Assembly: GCA_964557205.1 (NCBI GenBank)
Contig: CAZKZI010000001.1
Coordinates: forward strand, 30,581-94,580
Reading direction: 5' to 3'
DNA: 64,000 nt
From: JAQVQN01 sp964557205
GTDB taxonomy: Bacteria; Verrucomicrobiota; Kiritimatiellia; RFP12; UBA1067
Within the stretch, counting starts at the first letter, position 1, and each line of letters begins with the position of its first letter. The translations under genes and the position numbers were made by a program. The notes below the pieces were generated by a model, which saw only the letters and a list, made by a program, of their open reading frames with translations, had not been told where the DNA came from and did not search any database. This document shows, piece by piece, positions 1 to 8,986 of the stretch.

Positions 1-2
1 AA

Positions 3-1232
3 ATGACGACAAAACGAGCAATCAGCATGTTGATCATGTGTTTAGCGGGTATTGTGGCTGTGGGCGCACTGGCTGATACCCCGGAAATTACGGGCGTGAC
101 AGTGCGGCAGCGCTGGCCGTGGAGCCGGCTGGTGGACATTGATTATGTCCTGACCTGTAACCCGACGCAGCGGGTGGACATTGCTGTACATGCCTATAAC
201 GGGTCGGAGAAACTCTTTTTTCCCTTAGATGCTTTATCCGGTGATCTGATGAATATCGGACAGGGTGCCAAGCGCATCGTCTTGGATCCCGTTAAAACCG
301 GCTACACGAACGAAGCGCTCACGCAGTTCAGCGTGGAACTGACACCGACTGATCCGCCCGTTTACATGATCGTGGATCTGACCAGGGATGCGGGGACGGA
401 AGGCCAGATCGAGTATGTGTACGAAGCGGATTTGACGAACGGCTTCTGGGGTTCCTGGGAGAGAAACCCGATTACAAATGAGACTGGAGAGGCCCTTGTC
501 GAGTCTGTCATCTGGACCGGCGTGACGACCAATGCTATCTATAAGACGGACAAGCTCGTTCTGAGACGCGCGTCGGCGGGCTCCTTCACAATGGGAGATC
601 CACCCGGGACTTTGACGGAGGTAGATGAAGATTTCTACGTGAGCGTGTTCGCTGTGACTCAAGCGCAATGGGACAAGGTCACGGGAGGGAGCAGTACAGC
701 CGTTACGCCTAAAGCGGCTTTGTCTTACAATGCCCTTCGGGGTGCGACGACAAACTCGCCCGCTGTTGACTGGCCCGAGACAGAATCCTATGTCGCGCCT
801 GCCAGTTTCATAGCCAGGCTCCGAAATAAGACCGGTATCACCGACTTCGACCTGCCCACGCAAACGCAGTGGGAGTATGCGTGCCGGGCGGAAACAACAA
901 CCTACTACAACGATGGCATAGAGGGGGACATCACAACCTACACCAACCGATTGGACAATCTGGCGTGGTGGAAAAACAACAGTGGTGGCGGTATAAAGGA
1001 AGTCGGGCTGAAGACCGCGAATGCCTGGGGGTTGTACGATATGCACGGCAATGTCTGGGAGTGGTGTCTGGATTGGTTTGATATATCATGCACGCAGCGC
1101 TATACGCGGGGCGGGGACAGACGTGTCGACTTCGATATCTGCCGTTCAGGGTTTAATGACAACGGTGGCGATCCGTCTGTCGGACAAAGCGGTTTCGGCT
1201 TGCGTCTTGTCCGAACACTGGAATGCCCTTGA
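3..1232 (+). CDS. Secreted SUMF1/FGE-like domain protein
   Basis: The 409-residue protein starts with a hydrophobic signal-like segment (residues 8-25, ending near ALAD). A beta-rich region of about 140 residues follows, then a C-terminal SUMF1 (formylglycine-generating-enzyme-like) domain from about residue 185. Family landmarks are the MGDPPG start, AVTQAQWDKV, PTQTQWEYACRA, DMHGNVWEWCLDW, the RGGD turn and the closing GFGLRLVR. I see no typical active-site cysteine pair, so sulfatase activation is not implied; many such domains in PVC bacteria are of unknown role. The ATG lies 2 bases inside the window, so its ribosome site is out of sight and a longer N-terminus cannot be excluded. It is probably co-transcribed with the next gene, 17 bases on. 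Confidence 0.75.
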   Translation: MTTKRAISMLIMCLAGIVAVGALADTPEITGVTVRQRWPWSRLVDIDYVLTCNPTQRVDIAVHAYNGSEKLFFPLDALSGDLMNIGQGAKRIVLDPVKTGYTNEALTQFSVELTPTDPPVYMIVDLTRDAGTEGQIEYVYEADLTNGFWGSWERNPITNETGEALVESVIWTGVTTNAIYKTDKLVLRRASAGSFTMGDPPGTLTEVDEDFYVSVFAVTQAQWDKVTGGSSTAVTPKAALSYNALRGATTNSPAVDWPETESYVAPASFIARLRNKTGITDFDLPTQTQWEYACRAETTTYYNDGIEGDITTYTNRLDNLAWWKNNSGGGIKEVGLKTANAWGLYDMHGNVWEWCLDWFDISCTQRYTRGGDRRVDFDICRSGFNDNGGDPSVGQSGFGLRLVRTLECP

Positions 1233-1249
1233 CCTGAGCGGTTTTGGGG

Positions 1250-2680
1250 ATGAATAAAAAAACCATAATGGCCTTGGGGGTTTTGTCGGCTGGGGTTTTA
1301 TGGGCTAGTCCGCTCATTCACTCTGATTGTGCGAACGACCGGAAGGCGCCCTTGGTCTGGGACCGTCCGAAGGAGTTTGATCCCGGCAAGCCGCATCTCG
1401 GCCTGCCGGTACTGACAGGCGCAACCCATCGTGTGCTTTACGATCCGCTCCCGAGCGAGGCCGACAAGACCGGACGCTACGAAAGTCTGCGGCACGGCAC
1501 TTATAACCACCATCAAAGTTTTGTCCGCTACAAGGATCGGGTGATCGTACTGTGGACCAATCACATGCGGGATGAAAACGGTCCGGGAATGCGTTTTTTG
1601 GCGAAGACCGGACGACTGGCGGCAGACGAGTCGGATATCGATTGGGGCAAAGACGAGACGCTTTCGGAAATCGGCCCGTCCGCGCATCCGGTGCGGCGGC
1701 GCCGAAACAAGGACGACACTTCAGTGATCGACGGGATTTTCGTCAACTCGGGGCTGGAAGTTCTGGAAGACGGACGCCTGTTCGTCTCGACAAGTCTGAA
1801 AGTCTGCGACGGCTGGGCGGATGACATTCAATATCATGTGGGGCAGGGACTGCGGGAACCGATACCGGATGAGCATTACGAGGCTTATAAAACTGTTGGG
1901 CCTGACCGTAAGCGGGGGTTCCGCTGGGACATCTACTGGTACGTGGGGCGTTACTTGCAGCAGGTGGAGATGGATGATGCGGGCAGGATCAAGCCTGCGG
2001 GACAGATGTATGTAGTCGGAAAACCGCCGAAGACTGAAATGCGCCTGACCCCGACAATCACCAAAAAACTCTTGCCGCTGAATGAACCCTACCGCAGCGC
2101 GGTGCCATACGGGAAGGCGCCTGAAGAGTTGCGGAGCGCCTATTCCACGGGGCGGAGGGTTGCATCCTGCGGGCGTACGCCGCGATACGCGCCCGGCACA
2201 TTCAAACTGGCGGAAAACGGTAAAAACGGCTTGTTCCACAACACGGAGTTTGTTCGTCCGGACGGCATGTGGGTCGCGGTGCGGGACAATCTGCTCGATA
2301 CGGAAATATATTACGCGGCAGTTAAAGGCGACAAAGACGGGTTTTATCCGCCGGGGCGCAGAACCAACATGTTCGGAGGCGTCATGCCGGTGGCAGGCGA
2401 GCTGCCGAGCGGCGCGGTCTGGCTGATCGGCAGCAACCTGAACCGCACGGAGGCCTTCATCACGCTCGCAAAGGACGGTATTCATTTCAACAAAACGTGG
2501 TCGCTGCTTTCGCTGAATCTAAAGGCCACGCTAGGCATCTGCAAGGGTAGCGGCGGCGCGCAGTATTTCAGACAGATCACTATCGGACCGAACATCTGGG
2601 TCGTGTACAGTATTGCCAAGGAACAGGTTGGGATCACGAAGATTCCAGTCGCGTTGCTGGAACAAAAATTGAAGGAATGA
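1250..2680 (+). CDS. Sialidase-like secreted protein, copy 1
   Basis: The 476-residue protein begins with a signal peptide (MNKKTIMALGVLSAGVLWAS). The body resembles the six-bladed beta-propeller sialidase superfamily: a GTYNHHQSF segment, a strand reading RVIVLWTNHM, then DENGPGMRFLAKTGRL. These resemble sialidase-family entries from planctomycetes and Verrucomicrobia-like bacteria. An in-frame TTG at 1244 exists, but ATG at 1250 is preferred because the signal peptide begins there. Substrate is unknown. The adjacent NAL/DHDPS-family aldolase and sodium symporter suggest a sialic-acid-like or other nonulosonic/keto sugar acid. It is a tandem paralogue of the next gene, with very similar sequence along its whole length. 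Confidence 0.7.
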   Translation: MNKKTIMALGVLSAGVLWASPLIHSDCANDRKAPLVWDRPKEFDPGKPHLGLPVLTGATHRVLYDPLPSEADKTGRYESLRHGTYNHHQSFVRYKDRVIVLWTNHMRDENGPGMRFLAKTGRLAADESDIDWGKDETLSEIGPSAHPVRRRRNKDDTSVIDGIFVNSGLEVLEDGRLFVSTSLKVCDGWADDIQYHVGQGLREPIPDEHYEAYKTVGPDRKRGFRWDIYWYVGRYLQQVEMDDAGRIKPAGQMYVVGKPPKTEMRLTPTITKKLLPLNEPYRSAVPYGKAPEELRSAYSTGRRVASCGRTPRYAPGTFKLAENGKNGLFHNTEFVRPDGMWVAVRDNLLDTEIYYAAVKGDKDGFYPPGRRTNMFGGVMPVAGELPSGAVWLIGSNLNRTEAFITLAKDGIHFNKTWSLLSLNLKATLGICKGSGGAQYFRQITIGPNIWVVYSIAKEQVGITKIPVALLEQKLKE

Positions 2681-2707
2681 GGAAATCCGCGGGGAAGGTA
2701 AGGACGT

Positions 2708-4111
2708 ATGATGTTTTTCAGAAGTGGTCTTGCGGCGCTGGCCGCCGCGCTGGTTTGCGCGGAGGAGCCCCCGTTGGTCTGGAAGCAGCCTGCCGGGTTC
2801 GATCCCGGTAAGGCGGGACTGGGCCTGCCGGTGCTTACGGGGACGACCCATCGGGTGCTTTACGATCCGCTTCCGAGCGAGGCCGACAAGACCGGGCGCT
2901 ATGAAAGTCTGCGCCACGGGACGTATAACCACCATCAAACGTTTTTCCGTTATAACAACCGTGTGATTATACGGTGGACCAACCACATGCAGGATGAAAA
3001 TGGCCCCGGACAACGCTGCCTGGCGAAGACCGGACGGCTGACGGAAGACGGATCGGATATTGACTGGGGCGGGGACGAGACACTCTCCGAGCTGTGTCCG
3101 CCCCCGCATCCTGTACGCCGCCGCAGGAGCGCGGACACCAATTCCGTGATAGACGGGTTATTCGCCACAGCAGGACTTCATATACTGGAAGACGGGCAGA
3201 TGTTTGTTTCTGTCCAGGTGAAACTCTGTGAGGGCTGGACGGATGACCTGAAATATCACACCGGCCTTTCGGAGCCGGTTCCGGACGAACACTACAATCC
3301 GGGACCCGACCGGAAGCGGGGTTTCAAGTGGGATATTTACTGGAAGATGGGTAATTACCTGCGGCAGGTCGAGATGGATGATACGGGCAGGATCATGCCG
3401 ATTGGACCGATGTACATCATAGGAAAGCCGCCGCTTACAACGGAGTTGCAGATCACCCCGACGATCGCCAAAAAAATATTGCCTATGAACGAGCCCTACC
3501 GCAGCGCGGTGCCTTATGAGACCGCGCCTAAAGAGATCAGGGACGCCTATTCCAAGGGGCCAAGGGTTCCGTCTTGCAGACGTTCGCTAAAGTATGCACC
3601 GGGCACGTCTCTGCTGGCCGAGAACGGTAAGAACGGGTTGATGCACAGTACAGAGTTTGTCCGTCCGGACGGAAAATGGGTTGCGGTGCGGGACAACCTG
3701 CTGGATCTCAGGATTTATTACGCGGCGGTCAAGGACAAGCAAGACGAGGTTTATCCGCCGGGGCGCAGGACCAACCTTTTTGGGGCCGTGATGCCGGTCG
3801 CGGGAGAATTGCCGAGCGGCGCGGTCTGGCTGATCGGCAGCAATCTGAGCCGTACAGAGGCTTACATCACGCTCGCCAAGGACGGTATTCATTTCGAAAA
3901 AACATGGTCGCTGCTATCTTCACAGAATCTCAGAGCCATGCATGGCATCAGTAAGGCATCGTCCGGCATCTGCAAAGGCGGTGACGGCGCGCAGTATTTT
4001 CATTCAGTGACTATCGGACCGAACATCTGGGTCGTGTACAGTATTGCCAAGGAACAGGTGGGGATCACGAAGATTCCGGTCGCGTTGTTGGAACAGAAGC
4101 TGAAAAAGTAA
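2708..4111 (+). CDS. Sialidase-like secreted protein, copy 2
   Basis: The 467-residue paralogue of the preceding gene shares most long blocks (VLYDPLPSEADKTGRYESLR, PAGELPSGAVWLIGSNL, the closing TIGPNIWVVYSIAKEQ). A short signal-like N-terminus (MFFRSGLAALAAALVCAEE) precedes the propeller-like region. The start at 2708 follows a good AAGG-rich ribosome site; a second ATG is immediately next. It differs from copy 1 by a short insert near the C-terminus (HGISKASSG). It ends 8 bases before the aldolase gene, so the group is very probably one operon. The two copies may have different substrate preferences, but the sequence does not show which. Confidence 0.7.
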   Translation: MMFFRSGLAALAAALVCAEEPPLVWKQPAGFDPGKAGLGLPVLTGTTHRVLYDPLPSEADKTGRYESLRHGTYNHHQTFFRYNNRVIIRWTNHMQDENGPGQRCLAKTGRLTEDGSDIDWGGDETLSELCPPPHPVRRRRSADTNSVIDGLFATAGLHILEDGQMFVSVQVKLCEGWTDDLKYHTGLSEPVPDEHYNPGPDRKRGFKWDIYWKMGNYLRQVEMDDTGRIMPIGPMYIIGKPPLTTELQITPTIAKKILPMNEPYRSAVPYETAPKEIRDAYSKGPRVPSCRRSLKYAPGTSLLAENGKNGLMHSTEFVRPDGKWVAVRDNLLDLRIYYAAVKDKQDEVYPPGRRTNLFGAVMPVAGELPSGAVWLIGSNLSRTEAYITLAKDGIHFEKTWSLLSSQNLRAMHGISKASSGICKGGDGAQYFHSVTIGPNIWVVYSIAKEQVGITKIPVALLEQKLKK

Positions 4112-4119
4112 GGAGAAAA

Positions 4120-5034
4120 ATGTTGCCGAAACCTTTAAGGGGGGTGGTGCCGCCGATGGTCACCCCGTTGCTGGATAACGCTACGCTGGACGTTAAAGGT
4201 CTGGAGCGTCTGGTGGAGCATATGCTGGAGGGGCATATACACGGCCTGTTCCTGCTGGGGACGACGGGCGAGGCGCCGGACCTGAGTTACGAGCTGCGGC
4301 ACGAACTGGTCAAAAGGGTCTGCAAGCTGGTGAAGGGACGCGTGCCGGTGCTGGTGGGCGTGACCGACACGGTATTCAAGGAAAGCCTGCGTCTGGCGGT
4401 CACGGCCGCGGAGGCGGGGGCGGTGGCGGCGGTGGCCGCGCCGCCGTACTATTTCGCGCCGGGACAGCCGGAACTGGTCGAGTATTACAACCATCTGGCC
4501 GACAGCCTGCCCTTGCCGCTGTTCCTCTACAACATGCCCTCGCACACGAAGGTCATGATCGACCCGTACACGGTCAAGGCGCTTGCGGGAAACGCGAATA
4601 TCGTCGGCATCAAAGACAGCTCGGCGAATATCGTCTATTTCAACGCCGTGCGGCATATCCTGCGGGAACGCGCGGACTTCTCGGTGTTGCTGGGGCCGGA
4701 AGAGGCTTTGGGCGAAGTGGTGCTGATGGGCGCGCACGGCGGGGTGTGCGGCGGCGCAAACATCTTTCCACAGTTGTTCGTGGACGTTTACAATGCCGCG
4801 GTCGCCAGGGATGTGCGGCTGGTGCTGGAACTGCAGGAACGCGTCATGACCGTCAGCAGCTCGCTTTACGGGGTCGGCAGGCACATGTCTAGCTTCTTGA
4901 AAGGTGTGAAGTGCTCGCTGGATCTGATGGGTATATGCAGCGATTACATGGCGGATCCTTTCAGCCGCTTTCGCGAGGAGGAGCGCTCCATCATACGCGA
5001 GCGCCTGATCGCGCTGGGCGTGAAGGTGAAGTGA
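4120..5034 (+). CDS. DHDPS/N-acetylneuraminate lyase family aldolase
   Basis: The 304-residue class I aldolase is of the DapA/NanA family. The GTTGEAP loop lies near residue 44, the YNMPSHT motif near residue 135, and the Schiff-base lysine in GIKDSS near residue 165. In true DapA the YN.P.RT motif carries an arginine that binds the substrate carboxylate; here that place is His. The second family member in this window (60278) keeps the Arg and is the likely DapA. This one therefore more likely cleaves a sugar acid such as N-acetylneuraminate or a 2-keto-3-deoxy acid. An AAGGAG site precedes the ATG. Context with sialidase-like genes and a sodium symporter supports a catabolic role. Confidence 0.8.
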   Translation: MLPKPLRGVVPPMVTPLLDNATLDVKGLERLVEHMLEGHIHGLFLLGTTGEAPDLSYELRHELVKRVCKLVKGRVPVLVGVTDTVFKESLRLAVTAAEAGAVAAVAAPPYYFAPGQPELVEYYNHLADSLPLPLFLYNMPSHTKVMIDPYTVKALAGNANIVGIKDSSANIVYFNAVRHILRERADFSVLLGPEEALGEVVLMGAHGGVCGGANIFPQLFVDVYNAAVARDVRLVLELQERVMTVSSSLYGVGRHMSSFLKGVKCSLDLMGICSDYMADPFSRFREEERSIIRERLIALGVKVK

Positions 5035-5143
5035 ATAGTTAAGAGTGATAATTCTCATACGGGTTGAGAGTAGAGAGTTGAATGTTGGAAGGTGAGAGTT
5101 CAGGAAAACGTTCAACGTTCAACGTTGATTGACAGGGAGGGGT
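5035..5143. repeat. Intergenic short iterated repeats (TTCAACGTTCAACGTTGA)
   Basis: The gap between aldolase and symporter holds short, degenerate tandem units: GAGAGTAGAGAGTTGAATGTT followed by TTCAACGTTCAACGTTGA at 5111-5128. It has no coding signal. The symporter's ribosome site (AGGGAGGGG) lies at its right end. Confidence 0.6.
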
Positions 5144-6631
5144 ATGCCGGGGTTGGCGCTGGTTGATCTTTTGGTGTTTGCGGCCTATATGGCGGGGGTG
5201 ATCCTGTTCGGGTGCTCCTTCTATTTCCGCAAGGGGGCGCGGCAGGCGGCGACTTTCACGTCGGGGGCTGGCAGGCTGCCAGCCTGGGCGGTGGGGATGT
5301 CGATCTTCGCGACTTTCGTGAGCAGCATCAGCTTTCTGGGGCTGCCGGCCAAGGCTTACACCGGCAACTGGAACGCCTTTGTCTTCAGCCTGACGATACC
5401 GGTGGCGGCTTGGATGGCGGCGCGCTTTTTCGTGCCGCTTTACCGGGGTATCGGCAGCGTTTCGGCCTACAGCTATCTGGAGACGCGTTTCGGGCCGTGG
5501 GCGCGGGTGTACGCTTCGCTCTGCTATCTGGTGACGCAGGTGGCGCGGATGGGCACGATCATGTATCTGCTGGCGTTGCCGCTGAACGCGCTGTTGGGGT
5601 GGCCGGTTCCGCTGATCATTCTGGTGACGGGCGTGGGGGTGCTGCTGTATTCAACGATGGGCGGCATCCAGGCTGTAATCTGGACGGATGCAGTGCAGGG
5701 GATCGTACTGATCGCGGGGACGTTGCTGTGTCTGATGGTGCTGCTTTTCTCCTTGCCGGGCGGGCCGGGGCAGGCGTGGGAAATCGCGGTGGCGGCGGAC
5801 AAGTTCAGCCTTGGGAGCTGGAGCCTGACGGATTGGGGCAGCGAGACCTTCTGGGTCTGTTTCATATACGGCGTGTTCATGAACCTGCAGAACTACGGTA
5901 TCGACCAGAACTACATCCAGCGTTACATGACCGCGCGGAATCAGCGCGACGCGGTGCGCTCGACGCTGTTCGGATCGTTGCTGTACGTGCCGGTCTCGTT
6001 CCTCTTTTTCGCGATCGGCACCGCGCTTTTCGCCTATTATCAGGCGCGTCCGGAGCTTCTGCCGCTTGAGGTGGCGGCGCGGCCGGACCAGGTTTTGCCG
6101 TTCTTTATCGTGCGGGGCTTGCCGAAAGGGGTTACGGGCTTGCTGATAGCGGCGATTTTCGCGGCAGGCATGAGCACGATCTCGACAAGCTTGAACAGCG
6201 GCACAACGATCTTGTTGGAGGATTACTACAAGCGCTATGTCAACCGTGACGCGGATGACGCGCAGTCGCTGCGGGTGTTGCGTGTGGGAACGCTGGTGTT
6301 GGCGGCGTTGGGCGTGGGGTGCGCGTTGGCGATGATGCGTGTGCGCAGCGCCTTGGACGCCTGGTGGGCTTTGTCATCGGTTTTCAGCGGCGGTATGCTG
6401 GGATTGTTCCTGTTGGGCTACTTCTCGAAAAAAGCGCGTAATTTCGAAGCGGCCATCGGCGCCGTGTTGGGGATCATGGTGATCGCCTGGATCAGCCTGA
6501 TGCAGAAAATGTGGCCGCTGCCGGTCAAGATCCACACGAATCTGTCGATCGTGTTGGGCACGACGGTGATTTTTGTGTCGGGGTTCGCGCTGGCGGCGTT
6601 GCGCGGCAGGTGTCACGCAAGAAGGCAGTAG
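5144..6631 (+). CDS. Sodium:solute symporter (SSS family)
   Basis: The 495-residue polytopic inner-membrane protein has about 13 hydrophobic segments. SSS-family features include the N-terminal GCSFYFRKGARQAATFTSG region, the TFVSSISFLG stretch in the second helix, LYSTMGGIQAVIWTDAVQG in the fifth, and GMSTISTSLNSG in the eighth, which bears the sodium-coordinating serines and threonine. It should import a solute with Na+. The sialidase-like genes and aldolase upstream suggest a sialic-acid-type or related sugar acid. ATG 5144 is chosen because of a strong GGGAGGGG site just upstream; an in-frame TTG at 5129 is less likely. Confidence 0.85.
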   Translation: MPGLALVDLLVFAAYMAGVILFGCSFYFRKGARQAATFTSGAGRLPAWAVGMSIFATFVSSISFLGLPAKAYTGNWNAFVFSLTIPVAAWMAARFFVPLYRGIGSVSAYSYLETRFGPWARVYASLCYLVTQVARMGTIMYLLALPLNALLGWPVPLIILVTGVGVLLYSTMGGIQAVIWTDAVQGIVLIAGTLLCLMVLLFSLPGGPGQAWEIAVAADKFSLGSWSLTDWGSETFWVCFIYGVFMNLQNYGIDQNYIQRYMTARNQRDAVRSTLFGSLLYVPVSFLFFAIGTALFAYYQARPELLPLEVAARPDQVLPFFIVRGLPKGVTGLLIAAIFAAGMSTISTSLNSGTTILLEDYYKRYVNRDADDAQSLRVLRVGTLVLAALGVGCALAMMRVRSALDAWWALSSVFSGGMLGLFLLGYFSKKARNFEAAIGAVLGIMVIAWISLMQKMWPLPVKIHTNLSIVLGTTVIFVSGFALAALRGRCHARRQ

Positions 6632-6765
6632 AGATTAGTAGCCTCCCACCCGGGATTCCGGAAATGAACGAGGTGGCAACGGTTATCAACGAATTAACCG
6701 AATGAGACGAATTATAATTAGCGTAATTCGGTGATAAAACTTGAAGTTGCCGACAAGGTGTGGGT
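6632..6765. other. Intergenic gap without recognised gene
   Basis: This 134-base, AT-richer spacer separates the symporter from the VCBS protein. It contains imperfect inverted stretches around AATTATAATTAGCGTAATTCGG. An AAGGTG ribosome site at its right end serves the downstream gene. I see no tRNA, terminator with a T-run, or convincing promoter. Confidence 0.4.
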
Positions 6766-8763
6766 ATGATGAAAAAAAGAGTGTTGGCGTGCGCGGTGTT
6801 GGCGTGTGCGGTCGGTTTGTGTGCGCAGGAGGTCGGCAAGCAGAGGGTAGGCGAGCTGAAGCGTATGCCGTACAACAACCCTGGGCTGGAGACGGATTTG
6901 GGCGTTGGGCTTTGGGCATGGCCGCTACCTATGGATTACGACGGCGACGGCGATCTGGACCTGGTGGTGTCTTGTCCTGACAAGCCGTACAACGGAACCT
7001 ATTATTTTGAGAATCCGACCGGAACTACCGCGCGCAAGAAAGGGTTTTTAGGACTGGGAGGATCCGGGGCCATGCCGGTCTTCAAAGCGGGCCGGAGAAT
7101 CGGGCGCGGTTTCACGAATATCCAGTTGTCGCAGGCGGGAGGGCGGACGGTGGTCACGGTTCCCGGGCAGATGTTTCCGGATTTCGCGAAATCGGTGTTT
7201 GACCAGGGTGTGGCGATTGCAGGTGTCAAATCCAATATCCATTCCAACAACGTGCGTGGGAATGTCTGGCGGTTGGTGGATTACGATGGCGACGGCGTTC
7301 AAGACATCGTGGTCGGTGTCGGCGACTGGAAGGCATACGGCTGGGATGACGGGTACGATGCTGAAGGCAACTGGACGCGCGGTCCGTTGCACGGCCTCGT
7401 TTATTGGCTCCGCAACACCGGCACGGACGGGGAGCCGGTATATGCGGCGGCAAAACAGGTGCTCGCGGACGGCAAGCCGGTGGACGTTTACGGCAATCCG
7501 ATGCCCATGTTCGAAGATTGGGACGATGACGGCGACCTCGACCTGATCTGCGGCGAGTTCATCGATGGTTTCACCTGTTTCGATAATGTCGGCACAAGGA
7601 CGCGGCCGAGCTATGCGGCGGGGCAACGGGTGCATAGTAAGAGCGGCGCTCCGCTGGTGATGGACTTGCAGATGATCACGCCCACGGCCATCGACTGGGA
7701 CGGCGACGGCGATTTAGACATAATCTGCGGTGACGAAGACGGGCGCGTGGCGTTCATCGAGAATACCGGAAGGCTGGACGCGCGGCATGTGCCGATATTC
7801 CGTGATCCGCGCTATTTCCGGCAGGAGGCCGCCGACATAAAGTTCGGCGCGCTGGTCACGCCGGTCGGCGTGGATTGGGACGGCGACGGCGACTGGGATT
7901 TTATCTGCGGCAGCACAGCCGGGTATATCGCTTTCATCGAGAACTTGAGCGGCGCCGGGGTGGCGCATCCGAAATGGGCAGAGCCGCGACGGCTGGAGGC
8001 GGCGGGAGAGCCGATTCGCATATCGGCAGGGCCGAACGGAAGTATCCAGGGACCGTGCGAGGCCAAGTGGGGATACACGACCGTGAGCGTTGCTGACTGG
8101 GACGGCGACGGTCTACCCGATCTGTTGGTGAACTCGATTTTAGGCAAGATCGTTTGGCACCGCAATGTTGGAACTCGGCATTCGCCGCGTCTGTCCGAGG
8201 CGCAGACCGTGGAGATCGAGTGGGAGGGCGCGCAACCGGAACTCGCGTGGGGGTGGATGCGTCCCGAGGGCAAGGCGCTGTTGACGCAGTGGCGCACCAC
8301 GCCGGTGGCAGTGGACTGGAACAAAGACGGGCTGGTGGATTTGGTGATGCTGGATCATGAAGGATATCTGGCCTTTTTCGAGCGGGCGGAACGCGGCGGA
8401 CGACGTGTGCTGCTGCATCCGAAGAGAATTTTCCGCAACGCTAAAGGCGAACCTTTGCGCTTTAGCAGCGGACGGGCCGGCGGCAGCGGCCGCCGCAAGA
8501 TTTGTATCGCGGATTGGAACGGTGACGGGAGGCTTGACATCCTGATCAACTCGAAAAACGTCGAGTTCTGGCGTCAGTTGGATGCTAAGGACGGACTCTG
8601 CCGCTTCGAGAACATGGGGTCGGTTTCGATGACCGTGCTGGCCGGCCACACCACCAGTCCGACCATCGTTGATTTCGACGCGGACGGGATTCCCGAAATG
8701 GCGATCGGCGCGGAAGATGGTTATTTGTACTATCTCCATAACCCGCGTACGCCAGAAAAATAG
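6766..8763 (+). CDS. Secreted FG-GAP/VCBS repeat protein
   Basis: The 665-residue protein has a signal peptide (MMKKRVLACAVLACAVGLCAQ) and nine aspartate-rich calcium-binding loops of the form D.D.DG..D: DYDGDGDLDL, DYDGDGVQDI, DWDDDGDLDL, DWDGDGDLDI, DWDGDGDWDF, DWDGDGLPDL, DWNKDGLVDL, DWNGDGRLDI and DFDADGIPEM. Such spaced loops are typical of FG-GAP/VCBS beta-propellers in secreted or surface proteins of polysaccharide degraders. No catalytic domain is visible, so a binding or scaffold role is likely. Three starts are close together (GTG 6760, ATG 6766, ATG 6769); 6766 has the best-spaced AAGGTG. It is the last gene of the sugar-scavenging block. Confidence 0.85.
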   Translation: MMKKRVLACAVLACAVGLCAQEVGKQRVGELKRMPYNNPGLETDLGVGLWAWPLPMDYDGDGDLDLVVSCPDKPYNGTYYFENPTGTTARKKGFLGLGGSGAMPVFKAGRRIGRGFTNIQLSQAGGRTVVTVPGQMFPDFAKSVFDQGVAIAGVKSNIHSNNVRGNVWRLVDYDGDGVQDIVVGVGDWKAYGWDDGYDAEGNWTRGPLHGLVYWLRNTGTDGEPVYAAAKQVLADGKPVDVYGNPMPMFEDWDDDGDLDLICGEFIDGFTCFDNVGTRTRPSYAAGQRVHSKSGAPLVMDLQMITPTAIDWDGDGDLDIICGDEDGRVAFIENTGRLDARHVPIFRDPRYFRQEAADIKFGALVTPVGVDWDGDGDWDFICGSTAGYIAFIENLSGAGVAHPKWAEPRRLEAAGEPIRISAGPNGSIQGPCEAKWGYTTVSVADWDGDGLPDLLVNSILGKIVWHRNVGTRHSPRLSEAQTVEIEWEGAQPELAWGWMRPEGKALLTQWRTTPVAVDWNKDGLVDLVMLDHEGYLAFFERAERGGRRVLLHPKRIFRNAKGEPLRFSSGRAGGSGRRKICIADWNGDGRLDILINSKNVEFWRQLDAKDGLCRFENMGSVSMTVLAGHTTSPTIVDFDADGIPEMAIGAEDGYLYYLHNPRTPEK

Positions 8764-8776
8764 TTAAAGGCACGGG

Positions 8777-8803
8777 TTGACCGCGTATAAACGGTGTGAT
8801 AAT
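8777..8803 (+). promoter_or_regulatory. Probable sigma-70-type promoter of rpmH operon
   Basis: TTGACC at 8777-8782 and GATAAT at 8798-8803 are separated by 15 bases. The -10 box is preceded by TGT, as in extended -10 promoters. It lies 45 bases upstream of the rpmH start. Seen by eye; the short spacer lowers confidence. Confidence 0.5.
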
Positions 8804-8848
8804 CTTTAAAGTCAATTTTTCAATGAATTGAAGTAGGAGAACAAAGCG

Positions 8849-8986
8849 ATGAAAATGACGTGGCAACCATCGAAGATCAAGCGTAAACGTAAGATCGGGT
8901 TTCGTGCCCGCATGGCCACAAGAGGGGGCCGCGCGATCATCAAGGCCCGTCGCCGCAAGGGACGTGTGCGTTTGACGCAGGTTTAA
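8849..8986 (+). CDS. rpmH: 50S ribosomal protein L34
   Basis: This 45-codon gene encodes the small basic large-subunit protein L34. It shows the family's WQPSKIKRKRK start, the GFRARMATRGGRAI centre, and an Arg/Lys-rich end with GRVRLTQV. The usual length is 44-50 residues. AGTAGGAGAAC upstream provides the ribosome site. It is first in the conserved rpmH-rnpA-yidD-yidC order, and its stop codon overlaps the next start by one base, implying translational coupling. Confidence 0.95.
   Translation: MKMTWQPSKIKRKRKIGFRARMATRGGRAIIKARRRKGRVRLTQV

Noticed and set aside
4135..5115. Minus-strand open frame (326 codons) opposite the aldolase
   Set aside because: His/Arg/Gln-rich shadow of a clear DHDPS-family gene.
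8764..8848. Possible replication origin next to rpmH
   Set aside because: rpmH often neighbours dnaA/oriC, but no dnaA, dnaN or DnaA-box cluster is seen in this short gap.
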